Assembly: GCF_910592395.1 (NCBI RefSeq)
Contig: NC_088310.1
Location: 20,095,501-20,159,500 of the forward strand
Length of the DNA stretch: 64,000 nucleotides
Source: Lineus longissimus
Lineage: Eukaryota; Nemertea; Pilidiophora; Heteronemertea; Lineidae
Direction of reading: 5' to 3'
Shown here one piece after another: positions 22,091-35,100 of the stretch. The position numbers were made by a program, and so were the translations under genes. Below the pieces are notes generated by a model. The model had not been told where the DNA came from and did no database searches. It saw only the letters and a list, made by a program, of their open reading frames with translations. Numbering within the stretch: position 1 is the stretch's first letter; each line of letters starts with the position of its first letter.

Positions 22091-25000
22091 TTACGAGCTG
22101 CTTGGCTTCTTTCCTCCATGAAACTCATCAATACACAAATGACAACTCCAACTTCCTGCAAAGATAAATCAAAAAGAAATCAAGCAATCAGCAAAAATAC
22201 AATGAATTCTGCAATCATTAAAAGCCCCTGACCACTATGACCAATGTGCTGCTCAGGAAAACTCACTAGGATGGGCAGATGTAAACTTTTAGAATTCGTC
22301 TGAACCAATACTGAAATTTTCTTGGACTGTCACTGTCACTGAGTCACGCGATGGCGTGGTCAGGGGCCATGTTTCAGCAATTTTGGAGTTATGTCAGAGT
22401 TTTCCTTCTCCTGGACTGGTAACAAACCAAAACTGAGGAGGTGAAAAGACTTCTCTTACCCTCAGGTGGCTCAGACAGTGGTGGCTTCAGACAATACATA
22501 TGATATCCTCGGTCGCAATCATCGCAAAAGAGTAACTGATCCTGAAACAGGTAAAATAGGTAGATAAGAAGTGTGAGTCAAATATCAACTGATCTGAAAC
22601 AGTGTAACTGTTTGTTCCTTGAAGACGAGGTACTGTACCTTGCATTCAAGGGACAAAACAGTTACAAAAGTGAAATCCTTTTGCCCTTTCTGACAGGTAA
22701 AAGGAATCTCACCTTGATATCCCCTTCCAGGGAGCTTCAATGGTGCATGCAGACATACAATCCTAGGTTCTTCTCCCGGGATTGAACCTGGACCCTATTG
22801 CGTAGTAGCAAGGAGTGTTAACCATGAAGCTAAAATCGGTCTCAACTAATGCAGACAAAGGAGAACTTTGAAAATAGAAGACGAGCACTTGCTTGTGATA
22901 CTTACGTCATTGTCTGATGTTCCACACAATCCACAAGACTTGCATTCAATGCACTGCCAGGGATACTTCTTTACTGATATGATCATGTTTTGGGTGAACT
23001 GAAGGCAGGAGGGGTGACCTGGAAGACACCACCAGACAAATAGAATCATACATTAAATGGCAAAACAAAAGATATCCGCCTCTAATCGAAACCAAGGAAA
23101 CTAAAGCGAATCGCTTTTATGGAACTGTTACCGCCAGTATCAATAAATCATTGCAAGCAGTTTTAACCTAAGGGAGGATGTACTGGTAACTTGTAACTGT
23201 GCATTATGAAAGGGGTCTTGGACTTGTGAGACTAGCGTCACAAAGAAGAAATCCACAACAAAAATGACAAAATTCTATAGGGTGGACGGGAAAACTGTAC
23301 AGGATATGCTAACACAACAGGCTATTTAAGCCTGCTTTCCTCAGATGGGCTTGGCAAAACATAGAGATGAATTCACCGCAGATCTTCACCTACCAAATTC
23401 AGCAAACAAAATGGAGTTGACTGTAGCGATATCTACCTGAATGTCCACAATCAGAGCATGAAACGAGCTCCTCAGGCTCAGCTGTCTTCTTGTTTTCTAG
23501 CTCATCGCCCAAACAGAAGTCACAGTACGTGTTCGGGCCGCTCTTACCATTGGACTTCCCTGTAAATTGTAAACACACATCATGCGGTGACCTACAGATA
23601 CGACCTTGACCTACCTGCCCGCCCACAATCCGAGCAAGACACCAACTCCTCTGGTTTGTTGGTGTTTTTGTTCTCCACGGCATCGCCGAGACAAAAGTCG
23701 CAATAGCTGGCGGATGCCTGTTTTTCTGCCTTCTCTGTAAGTAAACAAATGGTTTAGTAGAGGGGGCACCCGAGAGCTAAGCATGAAGGACTGTTAATAT
23801 GCTGATGTCAGTAGTTGAACATGATTTAAACTGTTGTCTGAAAATGTCATCCAGGCAACAGTTTTATAAAGTAACTACTACCATGACTGTGATGATGGTA
23901 CTGATGATGTATTTTGTGATGCGGTTTATTACACAAGGAGACACTGACAGAATTAGTTTTGAAGCAGGGCAACATGGGTGAAACCATAGATTCAGGATGG
24001 ACAAGAAGAAAACACCATCAATTTTCACACCAGTTTGGACAAAGAAAGCAAGTTCAAGAAGGAGAACAAAAATTGTTTCTAAGAATAAGGGTTTGACAAA
24101 CCCATGTTACCATGGTAACAGCAAACACTAATTGTTTCTGAGGATAATGGGTTAGACAACTATGACTCAGAGACAACCGAGAGCAAGCGGACTCTCAGAG
24201 CCGGAGGATAATCTTTGACACAGCCATGAAACTAAGGAGACAAGAGCAGGGTTTCCGTCGAGTTGGGTTTGAGGGTACGTTTTGGAGGGAGGTTTTTAAA
24301 CTTTTTATGTTTCATTTTAGCCCTATGCATTTTCGAGAATTCACATTTTTAATGTGGAAATATCATCTGGTAAACCCGTTTTAGGTCTAAAATGCCAAAA
24401 TTATTTCCCTCAAGTTTTAGGGAATGAATTCGTACCCTCAACTTCTTCAAGGGTACGTAAAACATACCCAATATACCCTTTAGCGGAGACCCTGAACAGA
24501 ACATTTCATGCTAGCGACTCAATGGGGTGCAACTCTGGGATAGCGATGGATCGGGCCAAGCAACAATCATCTTCAGCAGCAGCGATGCAAGCATGCAGAC
24601 GCAAGGGGGATAGGGACCTGAAACACAAGAAAGCTTTACATATAGTCAATGCAAGTGTACCAATATGTTCACTTGGCTCTCCAATCCAAGGAAAATACTA
24701 AGATCAGCAATACGTTTTATATCTAATTTTCAAAGTCGAAACTTGAGAACTCATTAATTTCTGAAGAAATCTGCATCCAAAATCATGACACTACAGTAGC
24801 CTGCAGTAGATAGTCAGGATTACTCATGATAACTACACAAGCAATAAAGTTAATCGCAACATTAAACGCACTTAAATGTGTCAAAGTACCTAACCTCGAA
24901 AGCAAATGTGTTAAAACTCTAACCACAGCAATAAGTGTGTTATATATCGCCTAAACCACAAAAGATTTCAAAAACATTTAAGAAAAACTCCAACCACCCA

Positions 25001-28000
25001 GACAGAATGCTTTACCTCATACAATGAAACAAACATTGTGTCTGCAAATTACTTTCAACTAAGAAAATGATGCAGAACTCATCTGGTTACTTGGGAACAT
25101 CCCATAAAACTTAGGTCAAATAGCTTATCATTTAAATTGTTTTATTACCTATTTTATGGATTTTAATGGATTCCACCAGATTTATTCTGCAACACTTAAT
25201 AGCATAGCCCAGAGTAAACACCCTTATTTTCATGGCCTTTTTAATTGCAAAACATCATATCAAACATCAACTTCCATTACTACAGGAATGAGGTCTCTCT
25301 CTGAGAAACCTGTTAGGAGATAATTTATAACTTCCTTAATTGAAGACGCCATGCAAAATTTAAGACCACAAAAATAAAGGCGCTTACTGATACTGCAGAA
25401 TCACTCACTTCAGTGAAGGTAGAGTTGGCAATGCCCAAATTCTGTCTAAACTTTGGGATAAAAACGACCCTCACAAACATAACAAGGCTAAAACCCACAC
25501 AGATACAAGTGATTTTACAGTGCATGAGATAGATTGTGGAGAGAAAAGGGTTAACATATCCACATGACGAAAGCTCCCACAACTGACGATGGTGATGACA
25601 TGGCTGACACACGGACAATATGACTGGTTAATGAACGATGAAAGAAAGAAGATGGAAGGACAGCAGTGAAATAAGAAAAATATTTTCAAATGCGAGAAGA
25701 CGATGGTGTTTTGTGCTTTTTGTTTGTTGGATCTTACAACGTAATAGATTTTAAAATGCATCAAGAACAAAATTGGTCGCACAGGACAAAGATTCCTGCA
25801 TACATAACGCAAAATTTGAAAAGACGTTTTAATTCTAGACACTCCAAAGACCAGCTTATTGGTTTGTGTATAGTGTTAAATAAATGATTACATTAATAAA
25901 CCAAAGAGAAAGACTTTAAAGTGAATGTGAACAGAAGATGGATTTTTGACAAGTCAGAACAGAATGAGAAATGAAAAAGAGTGTTTATGATTGAAATTGT
26001 GTGAATGTCCCCAAGACCCAAAATACCACTGCTCATCTTCTGTTTTCAATATTTGTATGAAAAATCCATTGAGTTTTACATTTAACTTCAGGAGGTAAAA
26101 CAATTGCACTCATGACAAGATTTCAATAGCTCATCGTGCAATGCTGGTGTCTGGAATGCAGATGCCGACTCAATATATCATTAAAATGTAAATTTATAAA
26201 AACACATCTGCAAACTGACTATCATTGTTTATATTTTTGCAGTGCATCAGGAGAATTTAGATAGTGAAAATGTAAATGTATGGTGAACACAGTGTAATGA
26301 AACACGGCACAAATAACTGAAGCAAACAACACAAAAATTCAAAATTCAAATTTTCTTTGATTAAATCCAGGATGTTTTCGACACATGCGAAAGAAATTAT
26401 CAAAATACAAATCATTCCCAAATTTACAATTGTGCAATACTAATCACCAATTTTCACCACCACATCAAGAAATGTTCCAATTTCTTATTCTAGATGCAAC
26501 AAAGAGCAACAGCCCAGGAGCCCATGTCAGCAATTTATGGAGAGAAAAAAATTTAAATGCACCACTGCATTCCAAAAGACTACAGTTAGAAAATAGTGGA
26601 AATAGTAGGCATGCAAAAAGAAGAAAAGACAATTATTAGCGGTCCCCACACCAAGTCTGGCAGAAAAATTTATTGCAGCCACGAGAATATTTTCTAGATA
26701 GTCTAGCTATTTTCTAGCATAAGAATGATTCTACCCCATTTCCGATAGTCACAGAACAAACCCATGGATTAAGGAAAGCAAATAAGAAACTAAAATACCA
26801 TTGTCAGCCGGCAAAGAGGTGGAAGGTTTCGGCGATGGGGCGACCGGGTCCGCCTCCGGTTCGGCCAAGCCATTGTGGAAATGAGTATAGTGGTATGTCA
26901 ACCCAGGACGAGTCTTGTAACGAGCTCCACACACTGAAATATTACATGGGAACAGTTAATATGTTTAGGGCCTACTTTGCCATTCGTCCCCAGAAGGACT
27001 GAGACCATTTATCACAGCACAAATGAGAGATTTTTGTCGCTGTGACCTGGATCATAATCGCTGCCAAGTGCAACAAAAAGATCTGCGGGTAAAAACATAC
27101 CCCCATCATATAATAACAGACTTTTGATCTTTATTTTTGTCTTCAGTCTTTGAGGGGGTAAATGACACTGTGAAGGATCATACCACTGAACTTGGAAGCA
27201 CAAACACCTGTATCTGGCTACAAAACAAACCTTAATGGAGACCCTCCATCGAGCATGTGTGCAGAAATACCGATTGAAAATTAAAATTATATCAAAATTT
27301 ATTGGTTTGGAAACGAGTGTTTAAATCAGTCAGGTTTGGTACCCTGGAAAAATATATTAATCTCTACAAACATACTCGATGGACGGCATCCATGAAGTGC
27401 ATCTGGAAACGTTTTTGTTTGGTATCATTAGGAGTCACAGCTCGATTGGAGTAAGGGCTGATTTACAGCATTAAATCCCTGAAGCAATTTTGTCACTTTA
27501 AAAGAAACGAGACATTGATCGGCTATGAATTCACAGTACACTCAGTCAGGTATAGACAAATGCATGCTTTGTCGACCTATTCCAAACTCGACTAAGGGTT
27601 TAGCAGTGCAAGGCCTTGGCACAATGAAAGTACCGGTAGCTTGGGTTGAAGGAAATAGGCAAAAACAAAAACAGTTATTTTTGAACGCTAAACTATTTCA
27701 CAGAAATGAAATAAAAACTGGGTATTGCTTCTGGTAATATTTTGGCAATTTCCAGAAAAAACAAGTACAGTACACATGTTATTTTCAGATGACAACATAC
27801 TGTAAATGATAAATGAATCAGTAGTAGTTCAAAGATAACTTCACTTTGAGTACTGCATTTTCAGAAAAATATCAAAATCTATTGTGGGCCCAGACTGTCT
27901 TTGCCACTTGTTATCACTAGCGGGACAATTGACTGGACTTGATAAATAAAGTTTCCAGCATATTTCTGAAGAAATTTCACTAAAATTGCTGTCGACCAGG

Positions 28001-30147
28001 AAAGCTTACGTTCACAAGCAAATGGCTTCTCTTCCTTTTCACCAGGTTCCTTGTCTTCTTTCTTCTTCCTCCCACGGCCCTAGAAAATGAGATAAAATAT
28101 ATTGAATGAGAAGATGCAGGGAGATTTGGATGGACATGTTGGAACTTGTCTTTAGCTGTGTGTCACACCAAGAGGATTTCTTTCAGCGCTTTTCTGTGTG
28201 AAACTGACTGATCAAGGCTCAGCTTTGCCTCAGCTTCGATTCTGAACTGATCCACATCAAAAAAGTGAGTTTCACCACAGAGCTCCAGAGCTTTGTGATG
28301 ACGGTGGTGTCCTTTGGCCAGTACTCCTCTCTATTCTTCCATTGATCGCTTCAACAAGTGTACATTTTTGAGACGTGAAACTTCTGACCCAAACTGAATG
28401 AGGTGATCCAAAGCTAAAGGTATTAAAAAGATTATTCTCCTCTTACCCTTCCTTTCTTTTTCTTCTTCATTTCTGCTTCATAGTCGCTGATGTCCGACAT
28501 CCTCTCGTCCAGATCGCCAACATCCGGTGGTTCACTAAACGCCTCAAGGTCCTCATACCACTGCGCTTTCTCTTGTATCATCTCATCATCAGCCTGGACA
28601 CTCGCGGCAATGAGAGAGGCATCAAGGCTGCTTATCGTAGGAAGGTCTGTAACAATAGACGATACATCATTAAATTAAGCCAGAAGTTTATTCTGAAACC
28701 TTGGTTTGCAGATCATGATATGACGTCATAGTCCCTAATGACTCAACAGGTGGAATTCTTGATAGAGGGCGCCAGGATGATCTTCAACAGTGTCAATCTG
28801 CGTCACAAGGGATCAGTAGAAGGAATGGAGCGAATAACATGTTCTCATTTTATCCTCTTTTTTGCCAAATTTCTTTAAATCAAGCTTGCACTGAAGGTTT
28901 TGATGAAACCAATTGGCATGACAATTCATTATAAAGCTCTCATTGAGTCATTTCTGATGGTTATTCTAAAGTCATGAACTATTATTGGAAGTAAATTGCT
29001 GATTTTCTAAACTTTCTGAAAATTCATGCACCGACCTGCTTCATTGATCTCAGGGTTTCCCCTACTCATAACTGGAGTGTAAGATAAGAAAGCCCTCTTC
29101 CTCTTCTTCCATCTTTTAGCTGGATATGTGTACAGCTGTGTTGGTTCTTTTCCTGCAAGTTAATTCACCAGATGATTTTATTATCATAATCTACTCTATG
29201 TTATAATTAAGCGAGTCAACATAATGTCAGTGAGAAAACCTATTAAAAAGTATCAGGCTTTAAGCTTCCCCTGCATTCAACTTTCAATCAACTTACAATT
29301 GACTAAAACCACTGGTAATAGCTAGGGTAGATAGGAAGGTAGACATTAATTTGCAGCAAAGTTGAATTGACAGATCTTCTTCTTCGAGTTAGTAAGACAG
29401 GCTCTACAACCACTTTGATGACAAAATGAGCTGTTTTTCTTCTTCATATAAGTTATAGCTGCCAACACAGGCACCATCTCTCCGGCGGTTGAAATAACAC
29501 CACAAATCATTACCTGGCATACGATTTATCTTGTTGTTCCATAGGTAACAGTTATTTTGAGCAACACCGGTATGAGAGTCAATAAAAGGTAGTCGGAACT
29601 TCCTGTCTATCTGGAGTTTCGTGTTGAGACGAGCTGCCTTTTCCACGATTTCCATGTAATATGCATCGCTTATCCTGAAAGAAAGATGATTTAAAACACT
29701 AGAAGTAATGGATGTTACAGCATCATCATCATTACATGGAGTAAGACATCATTGACCAGTCGGAGGTGGCTGGAATTTGGCACAATGAGCATTAAAACGT
29801 GTTGTATGTTATAATACAGTCTTTTGTTGGATGCTGGTTTGCATCCTCCTTCTACTGGTGCGCATCTGGATACATCGGCTTGGCCCCGTGTAAACGGCAC
29901 TAATATGCGTGATCAAAAATTTTGGTGTGAATGGCACGCCATATATTTTCAGAACAATGCTTCCATCACCACCCATGCAGATAACAGAAGATACATAGCA
30001 TAGAGAGCAAACAATTATGGATATTTTGTTTTCCAATATCATTCTCTATCTATCAAATGCTGAGGCGAAACAAGAGAAGGCAAGAAACCTTTTTAATTTG
30101 GGGGCAACTGGCGCAGCATCCTCAGCTGTATTTTCTGTGGTCGCCAT
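22091..30147 (-). CDS. DPF: DPF/requiem (BAF45, d4) double PHD finger protein
   Basis: Ten coding exons on the minus strand: 30089-30147, 29514-29674, 29036-29152, 28447-28646, 28010-28079, 26799-26933, then 23615-23734 or 23437-23559, 22906-23018, 22460-22541, 22091-22155. The model is 373 residues (374 with the other exon); vertebrate DPF2 is about 391. Requiem N-domain, residues about 23-95 ([34 protein letters not shown]). Acidic linker, then basic KKKKKGRGRKKK. One C2H2 Kruppel-type finger at about 201-222 ([20 protein letters not shown]). PHD1 from about 259 (YCDFCLGD) and PHD2 to the C-terminus ([19 protein letters not shown]). Family role: subunit of SWI/SNF (BAF) chromatin remodellers, reading acylated histone H3 through the paired PHD fingers in the nucleus. 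The paralogue (DPF1/2/3) cannot be assigned in an invertebrate. Confidence 0.95.
22770..22835 (-). mobile_element. tRNA-like Pol III promoter pair, probable SINE remnant
   Basis: On the minus strand an A-box-like TAGCTTCATGGT (22821-22832) is followed about 32 bp later by a B box GGTTCAATCCC (22778-22788) with partly paired T-arm flanks. The putative acceptor stems do not pair, so an intact tRNA gene is unlikely. A tRNA-derived SINE head fits better. It sits in a DPF intron. Confidence 0.45.
23437..23559 (-). CDS. DPF: DPF alternative exon 7b (first half of PHD1)
   Basis: 123 nt, acceptor TTTACAG and donor CAG|GTAGAT, entering and leaving in phase 1. It encodes a Gly/Ser lead, then [16 protein letters not shown] and [13 protein letters not shown], that is, the first zinc-binding Cys residues of PHD1. 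It is homologous residue by residue to the neighbouring exon 7a and joins equally well to the exons on both sides. Including both copies would keep the frame but duplicate half a PHD finger. Confidence 0.85.
23615..23734 (-). CDS. DPF: DPF alternative exon 7a (first half of PHD1)
   Basis: 120 nt, acceptor CTTACAG and donor CAG|GTAGGT, phase 1 at both ends like exon 7b. It encodes [18 protein letters not shown] and [13 protein letters not shown]. Only 55 bp separate its donor from the 7b acceptor end (23560-23614), an intron that looks too short for ordinary splicing. This would by itself favour choosing one copy or the other. Confidence 0.85.
24105..24120. promoter_or_regulatory. perfect palindrome with X-box (RFX-type) form
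   Basis: TGTTACCATGGTAACA is a 16-bp perfect palindrome. Its core GTTACC-AT-GGTAAC fits the symmetrical X-box bound by RFX transcription factors (family knowledge). It lies in the DPF intron upstream of exon 7a. A rough direct copy of the surrounding sequence follows within 30 bp, without the palindrome. Confidence 0.4.
24200..26798. other. large DPF intron, no exon seen
   Basis: Part of the intron between DPF exon 6 and exon 7a. Open frames on both strands lack splice context or motifs. The sequence is AT-rich and without clear repeats. Confidence 0.4.
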
Positions 30148-30386
30148 GATTGATCAATTAGTCAGTGCTGCCATCTACACGCGATAGTTGCGCCCAATGA
30201 GTCATCCAACCTCATCTTCAGAAAAACTAAAAGCACTACGGATGTGTACATGATATACGCAGCTAAGCCCCCTGAATCGAGAACTATTGATTTTTAGGCT
30301 TTCCGTTTTCCCCAAACTGTTCATTGATATTTTGGCGAAGTTCTTTCTTTTTCAACGGTGATAACATCCAAGGAATTACTAGATTG
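30148..30386. promoter_or_regulatory. probable bidirectional promoter, DPF / RhoGEF
   Basis: The DPF start codon (minus) and the first inferred untranslated exon of the RhoGEF gene (plus, ending at donor CATAG|GTAAGT at 30445) face away from each other with about 240 bp between. A CCAAT box (30194-30198) overlaps an AP-1-type TGAGTCA (30198-30204), and the DPF-proximal part is relatively GC-rich (CGCGATAGTTGCGCCC). No TATA box is evident. Start sites are not known. Confidence 0.5.
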
Positions 30387-32170
30387 ATGAGTAGTACTAA
30401 TTCAGAGGGATTTTCATTTCAAACAGCAGCAGCTCTTATTCATAGGTAAGTATAAAGCGTTTGTTTTGGTCGATTTTAAAGTTACTCTATTTAAGTTGTG
30501 TGTATTCCCCTGTGTATTGTTGATGCACATTAAACTTTCATATGGGGCGTAAAATGTACATTAATCACCAATTAAATTTCTTTTGCGATACAGTACTAGT
30601 CCAAAGGCTGTAAAGGTGTGGTCATCATGTTATAGTCTACCCCACCATTGCAGTGTCTTGTCAGATAGAATGAAAGATATTTTCTCCAAATGTACTGCAA
30701 AGCGTGCATCTGTTCATCTGGTTCACCATTGCTATTAATGCTAAAGCACCAGCGACAGTGGTAAAAATCCCCTTCCTCTCTACTGCCAAAAGGATGTTAA
30801 GTGTTCTACAATATCCTGCAGGAATTTACCATATTTAATCAGTATGAAAACTTCCATCACTAAAATCCGACATATAAACATATTAGTAGTGTTAACAAAA
30901 ATCCACCTTTCACAGCTGTTGATCAAAAGGATCACTGGGAAAATATGCTGAACGACCACAATAAAAAAGCAAACATACTTACGTCAATAAAAGTTTCGAG
31001 TTTATGTGTTCACCTGATTTACTTGCAATAGCACTTGGCCTAAATAAAGGATTTTACTGGTTATTTCTAGAAAATGAAGTCATTCCCTATGAACAATTCT
31101 TAAACTTCGTGATTTCTAATGGTTGTACTAGCCACAGAGTATTATCATGACTGTACAATACCTTGTTGTACTTGTAAGGAATTTTGTTACTATTTAAAGC
31201 CAAAGGCCTTTTATTCATACTGAGAAAAAGCCTTAAACTAGGCGAACAATGTTAAATTGCTGGCATATTTCTGGATTTAGCACTATGCACCATATCAAAA
31301 GGGAGTTACTTGGGGTTCAGTTTGAAAAAAATAGTTTAGAAACACCCAAAATAGCAGTCCCTTTCAAAAATACATGTGCTAAACAGGTGACTCAAAAACA
31401 AACAGTTATTATGCCGCTATAAACATCTCACCATGGTCTTGTTGATCTCGCCTTTTAGTCTCAACTCCATCAGGCGTTGACTACTATACGGTATATTGAA
31501 TAATGAATTCTGTTTGCCTTCCTAAATGCTGCTAATGAAATATGTAGCTAATCAATCAGAATTCTGGGTTTTGGCATGATAACTACAGTGTTGCACTTCA
31601 GGTGGGGTTGATTCTGAGTCAGTCCATCTGTTTTATAGGCAAGTTCCTTTCTTGACGAATATGTAGTTTTGTTGGGTCTGCATGGTATTGGATAAAATAG
31701 TATTCAGAACTTCAATGCAGCAGGTACATTCAGGCTGCAGCATATGGCATACAGCATACATGATAGATACAAACATTTTTAAATAGCTGTGCTAATTCTT
31801 GGACTATTTGACAGGTGCCACAGCCTTGTGCGGACTGAATGTTTCACGACTCAGATACAATTCTGGCTGTATCAGTCATTATGAGGTCAATGATACCAAA
31901 ATAACAGACTAGCGCGGAATGGAATTCCTCATGCTCTGAATTCTTTCCCAGCTTAATTCAATTCAAGTGTGTGCTCAAGTTTCTGACCTACTTTTCCTTT
32001 AGATTAGAACACATTCGTTGTGATGAGAATTTTTGCTGTATTGTAGAGTTTTTTTTAATTCGTTGATCACCAAGCAATTGTTTGCCCATCTACTCGGAAG
32101 TTGCTTTCAATAATAATGTTGACTCTGGTTTTGTTTCAGAACCCTTCTCATAAGATGTGATGCAGCATGA
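30387..32170 (+). promoter_or_regulatory. spliced 29-codon upstream ORF of the RhoGEF gene
   Basis: An ATG at 30387 stays open to the donor at 30445. If spliced to the acceptor at 32139 (exon from 32140), the frame continues to a TGA at 32168-32170. That TGA overlaps the main start codon (32167-32169) as ATGA. Such an overlap can allow termination-coupled reinitiation. It depends on the inferred 5' splice and on a start site upstream of 30387. Confidence 0.45.
30446..32139. other. first intron of the RhoGEF gene
   Basis: AT-rich, no coding exon or clear repeat recognised. Bounded by a consensus donor (GGTAAGT) and acceptor (TTTGTTTCAG). Confidence 0.45.
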
Positions 32171-35100
32171 GTGATGAGGAGGAGATCGATGGATCCATCT
32201 TCGATACTACAGTCACAGGTATAATTTCCATTGAGCTATTACCTATGGGCATTGGCTAGCATTTCTGTTCTGTGTCCATGCCAGGTACCATCTCAATTTG
32301 TTCACAATTATTTCAGCCAACAATGGTCAATTGAATAATAGATTATCAGTAATCAGTATTGTAATTCTCAGTAAGGCGCCTCCACTTATTCCCAGTCATC
32401 AATTAGGCTCATTGAATGAAACTTGTCCCCTCTTTTCAGAAGGTGCTCCCAGTTTAGAAGTGGAAACAAAGGAGGATGTAGCAGTCCAATTGTCCCAGGT
32501 AAGATGGTGTGACTCACCGCCGATTACAATGGCTGTCTGGCTGTTGATCTAAAATGCGGAATTTCTGATGATGCAGTTGCATTTTTTAACCCATTACAAG
32601 CGAGCAATGTGTTTCAGATTAAGTCGAGGACTCACGGAAGCAGTGAGGGGTGTCTATAAAAGTAACTGCTACGAGGGCAACGTACCAGGGTTGGATTTGT
32701 CTGCTTGCCCTGGACAACCAAATTATCACACTGAAAAGTTACTTCCGTCAAGTAGTTTCCCGGTTGACAAGTAATTAAAAATTCTTGTTTTAACTAGTTT
32801 AAATACTTGGTGGTCCAGTGATGGTTCTCCCAGGATCCATTTGGACGAACGTACGTTTTGTATGTAGGCATGGTAAGCTGTCCAAAAGAAAATAGAAGAT
32901 CTTGATGTTTACAAACACATGAAATAGTCAACGCACGCGTCTCATTTTCGATCTTGTAATTTGATTCTATTTCAATATTTCTAATTGTCCTCTCTGAATG
33001 AAGAAGCACCCGAGCTGTCTTATGAATAAATCATTGATTTCAGTTATCAATAGAAATCGAGGGTCACCATATAATCATCTTTTCTTATTCCTGATCACAG
33101 CTCTCAGCTGGTTCGTTCTGACAAAAACATGAAAAGTGTATTCGCTGGGTTTGGTGCGTGCTATGGTTTATGACAGTTTGATTGTGGACCATGTCATCAC
33201 CAAAGGTAAAGAGTATATGAATAACCCTGTTGGGGGAGGATTTTAGCTGTCGGACTATGAACATGAAAAATAGATTTCGTCTTCCAACGATTCTCAAATT
33301 GAAAGTTTCAAAATGAGGAAAGTTCTAATAAATCCATCTGCACATGAAGTGTTATTTACCATTGCTTAGGGACACCTTTTGGACTGATAAATGCTATCCT
33401 TATAGAGAGGTGTCCTGATTACATAGATCAGATTGAATGGAATTAACAACTTTAGAACCAAAATCAGTGTCCTTTGTTGAGAGGTTGTCCTGCTTACAGA
33501 GGTGTCTGTCAAGAGAGGTTCAGCTGTATCATGCCACTTTCTGTGATAATACCCAGGCCTACTTATTCATGTTGTTTGAAAAGCAAAATATCACTTGAGA
33601 TTGTGTTGAATTTTCTTTTAAAACTTGTCATGCATTGTATGAGGTTGTGAACCAATTTTCAGATTATTAACCTATGTACACTTAAGCGATTATTTCCATG
33701 TGTGCACAAAGAAATGAAATGAGCTATGTAGTCTTATAAAATGCTTCATAAATCACAACCAACACACAGTAAAGCCAGGATAAAAACCTCGTAAATGCTT
33801 TGAAGTTTGATGTTGTGACTAAATGCTCGTATTTTATTGATCTGATATTCATTGCTCCGATTTTGCGATGAAATAAAAAATGGCACAAAGAAGCTTGTAC
33901 TCTTTTGAAGAGTAGATGATTTTGGTGACTTGATGGTGCTGGTCCTAATCAAAAGCGCTTGTCACAGTGTCTGGCATTTGGGTTCTCACAAAAGACTCGA
34001 GTTCTGTATTAGATGAAGTCTCCCTCCCGGAATCATATGAATGAAGACAAAAGTTTGAACCATTAAGTGATCTCAAAAGTAACTCAGCTCAGTTAATTCA
34101 AAGACAGGCTCATGTATTTAAAAGCCCCTGTCTTATTTCCATGATAATCAATTTCGTACCATGCATCTGGTCCATTTTCCATTTTCCCTGACATAATTTC
34201 CTGCCATTTGTTAGAATGATGAAGAAAAGAATCAATAAATGCATTCAGACATTTCTATTACCTGATGGTTTGTGGCGTGATTTATTGACAATTTAGCAAA
34301 TATTTTCAATATCTTCAGTCTGCCAGATTCGTTTATTTGGAATGATATTCTAAATTGTTTATCATTGGGGTGAATTAAACCTTTCTCCTGTCTGCCAGAA
34401 TATTGCCATTGCAGGTATACAAAGCAAGCTATCCTTGTCCTTGCATCGCAATTCTGGTCCCCCCCCACTAACTTTGGTTGGTGTAGCGCTTTTTGAAAGG
34501 TTGAGAGATTGCAACAGTTTCCATCATGATCACCACCTTCCCCAAAATAATGGGTTTGTACTTTTAATAAGTGACTAAAGATTAACTAGGTTACAACTAG
34601 TGTCCCTTGGTCTTTCTCACAGCATGTAAGTTTATATTCACCCCCTCAACTGCTCCCCACCCCCACCCCCCAGACGAGCTACTTTTCATTCAGTGTTGAA
34701 GGATTGACGAGTTGCAACAAGTGTTCCTTCATCTATCCTGCTGAGTTCATACCAACGCTCTAGTCTTTTACCTGCCAACCCGGGGTGATCAGTAGGCTTC
34801 GTAATCAACTTCGCCATCCCTGCACCTTTTTTTGAGAAATTTGCCGCAAGTGTCAGAAAAAGGTTGGATTGGCTCCAAGTTCCACGTGGCTGCACCACTT
34901 GGATTTCAACAAATTAGGGTTGTTAGTATGTGTTCAGTTGTAGAATTGGCTGTATCATTGCTCGATACCTGTTCTGCGAAGTGGATGCAATGTTTTCTTG
35001 TCTCGGAATAACACGATTTTGTGATGAATTGATTCGTAAAATGGATTTAGTTAAAAACTCTTTGGATAAACAACATCATCTGCCATGTCTACCGAGTTCA

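Noticed and set aside
22770-22835. Functional tRNA gene
   Set aside because: The A and B boxes fit, but the acceptor-stem arms do not pair and the T-stem has a mismatch.
24354-24701. 115-codon plus-strand frame in a DPF intron
   Set aside because: No motif, no splice context, opposite strand to the gene.
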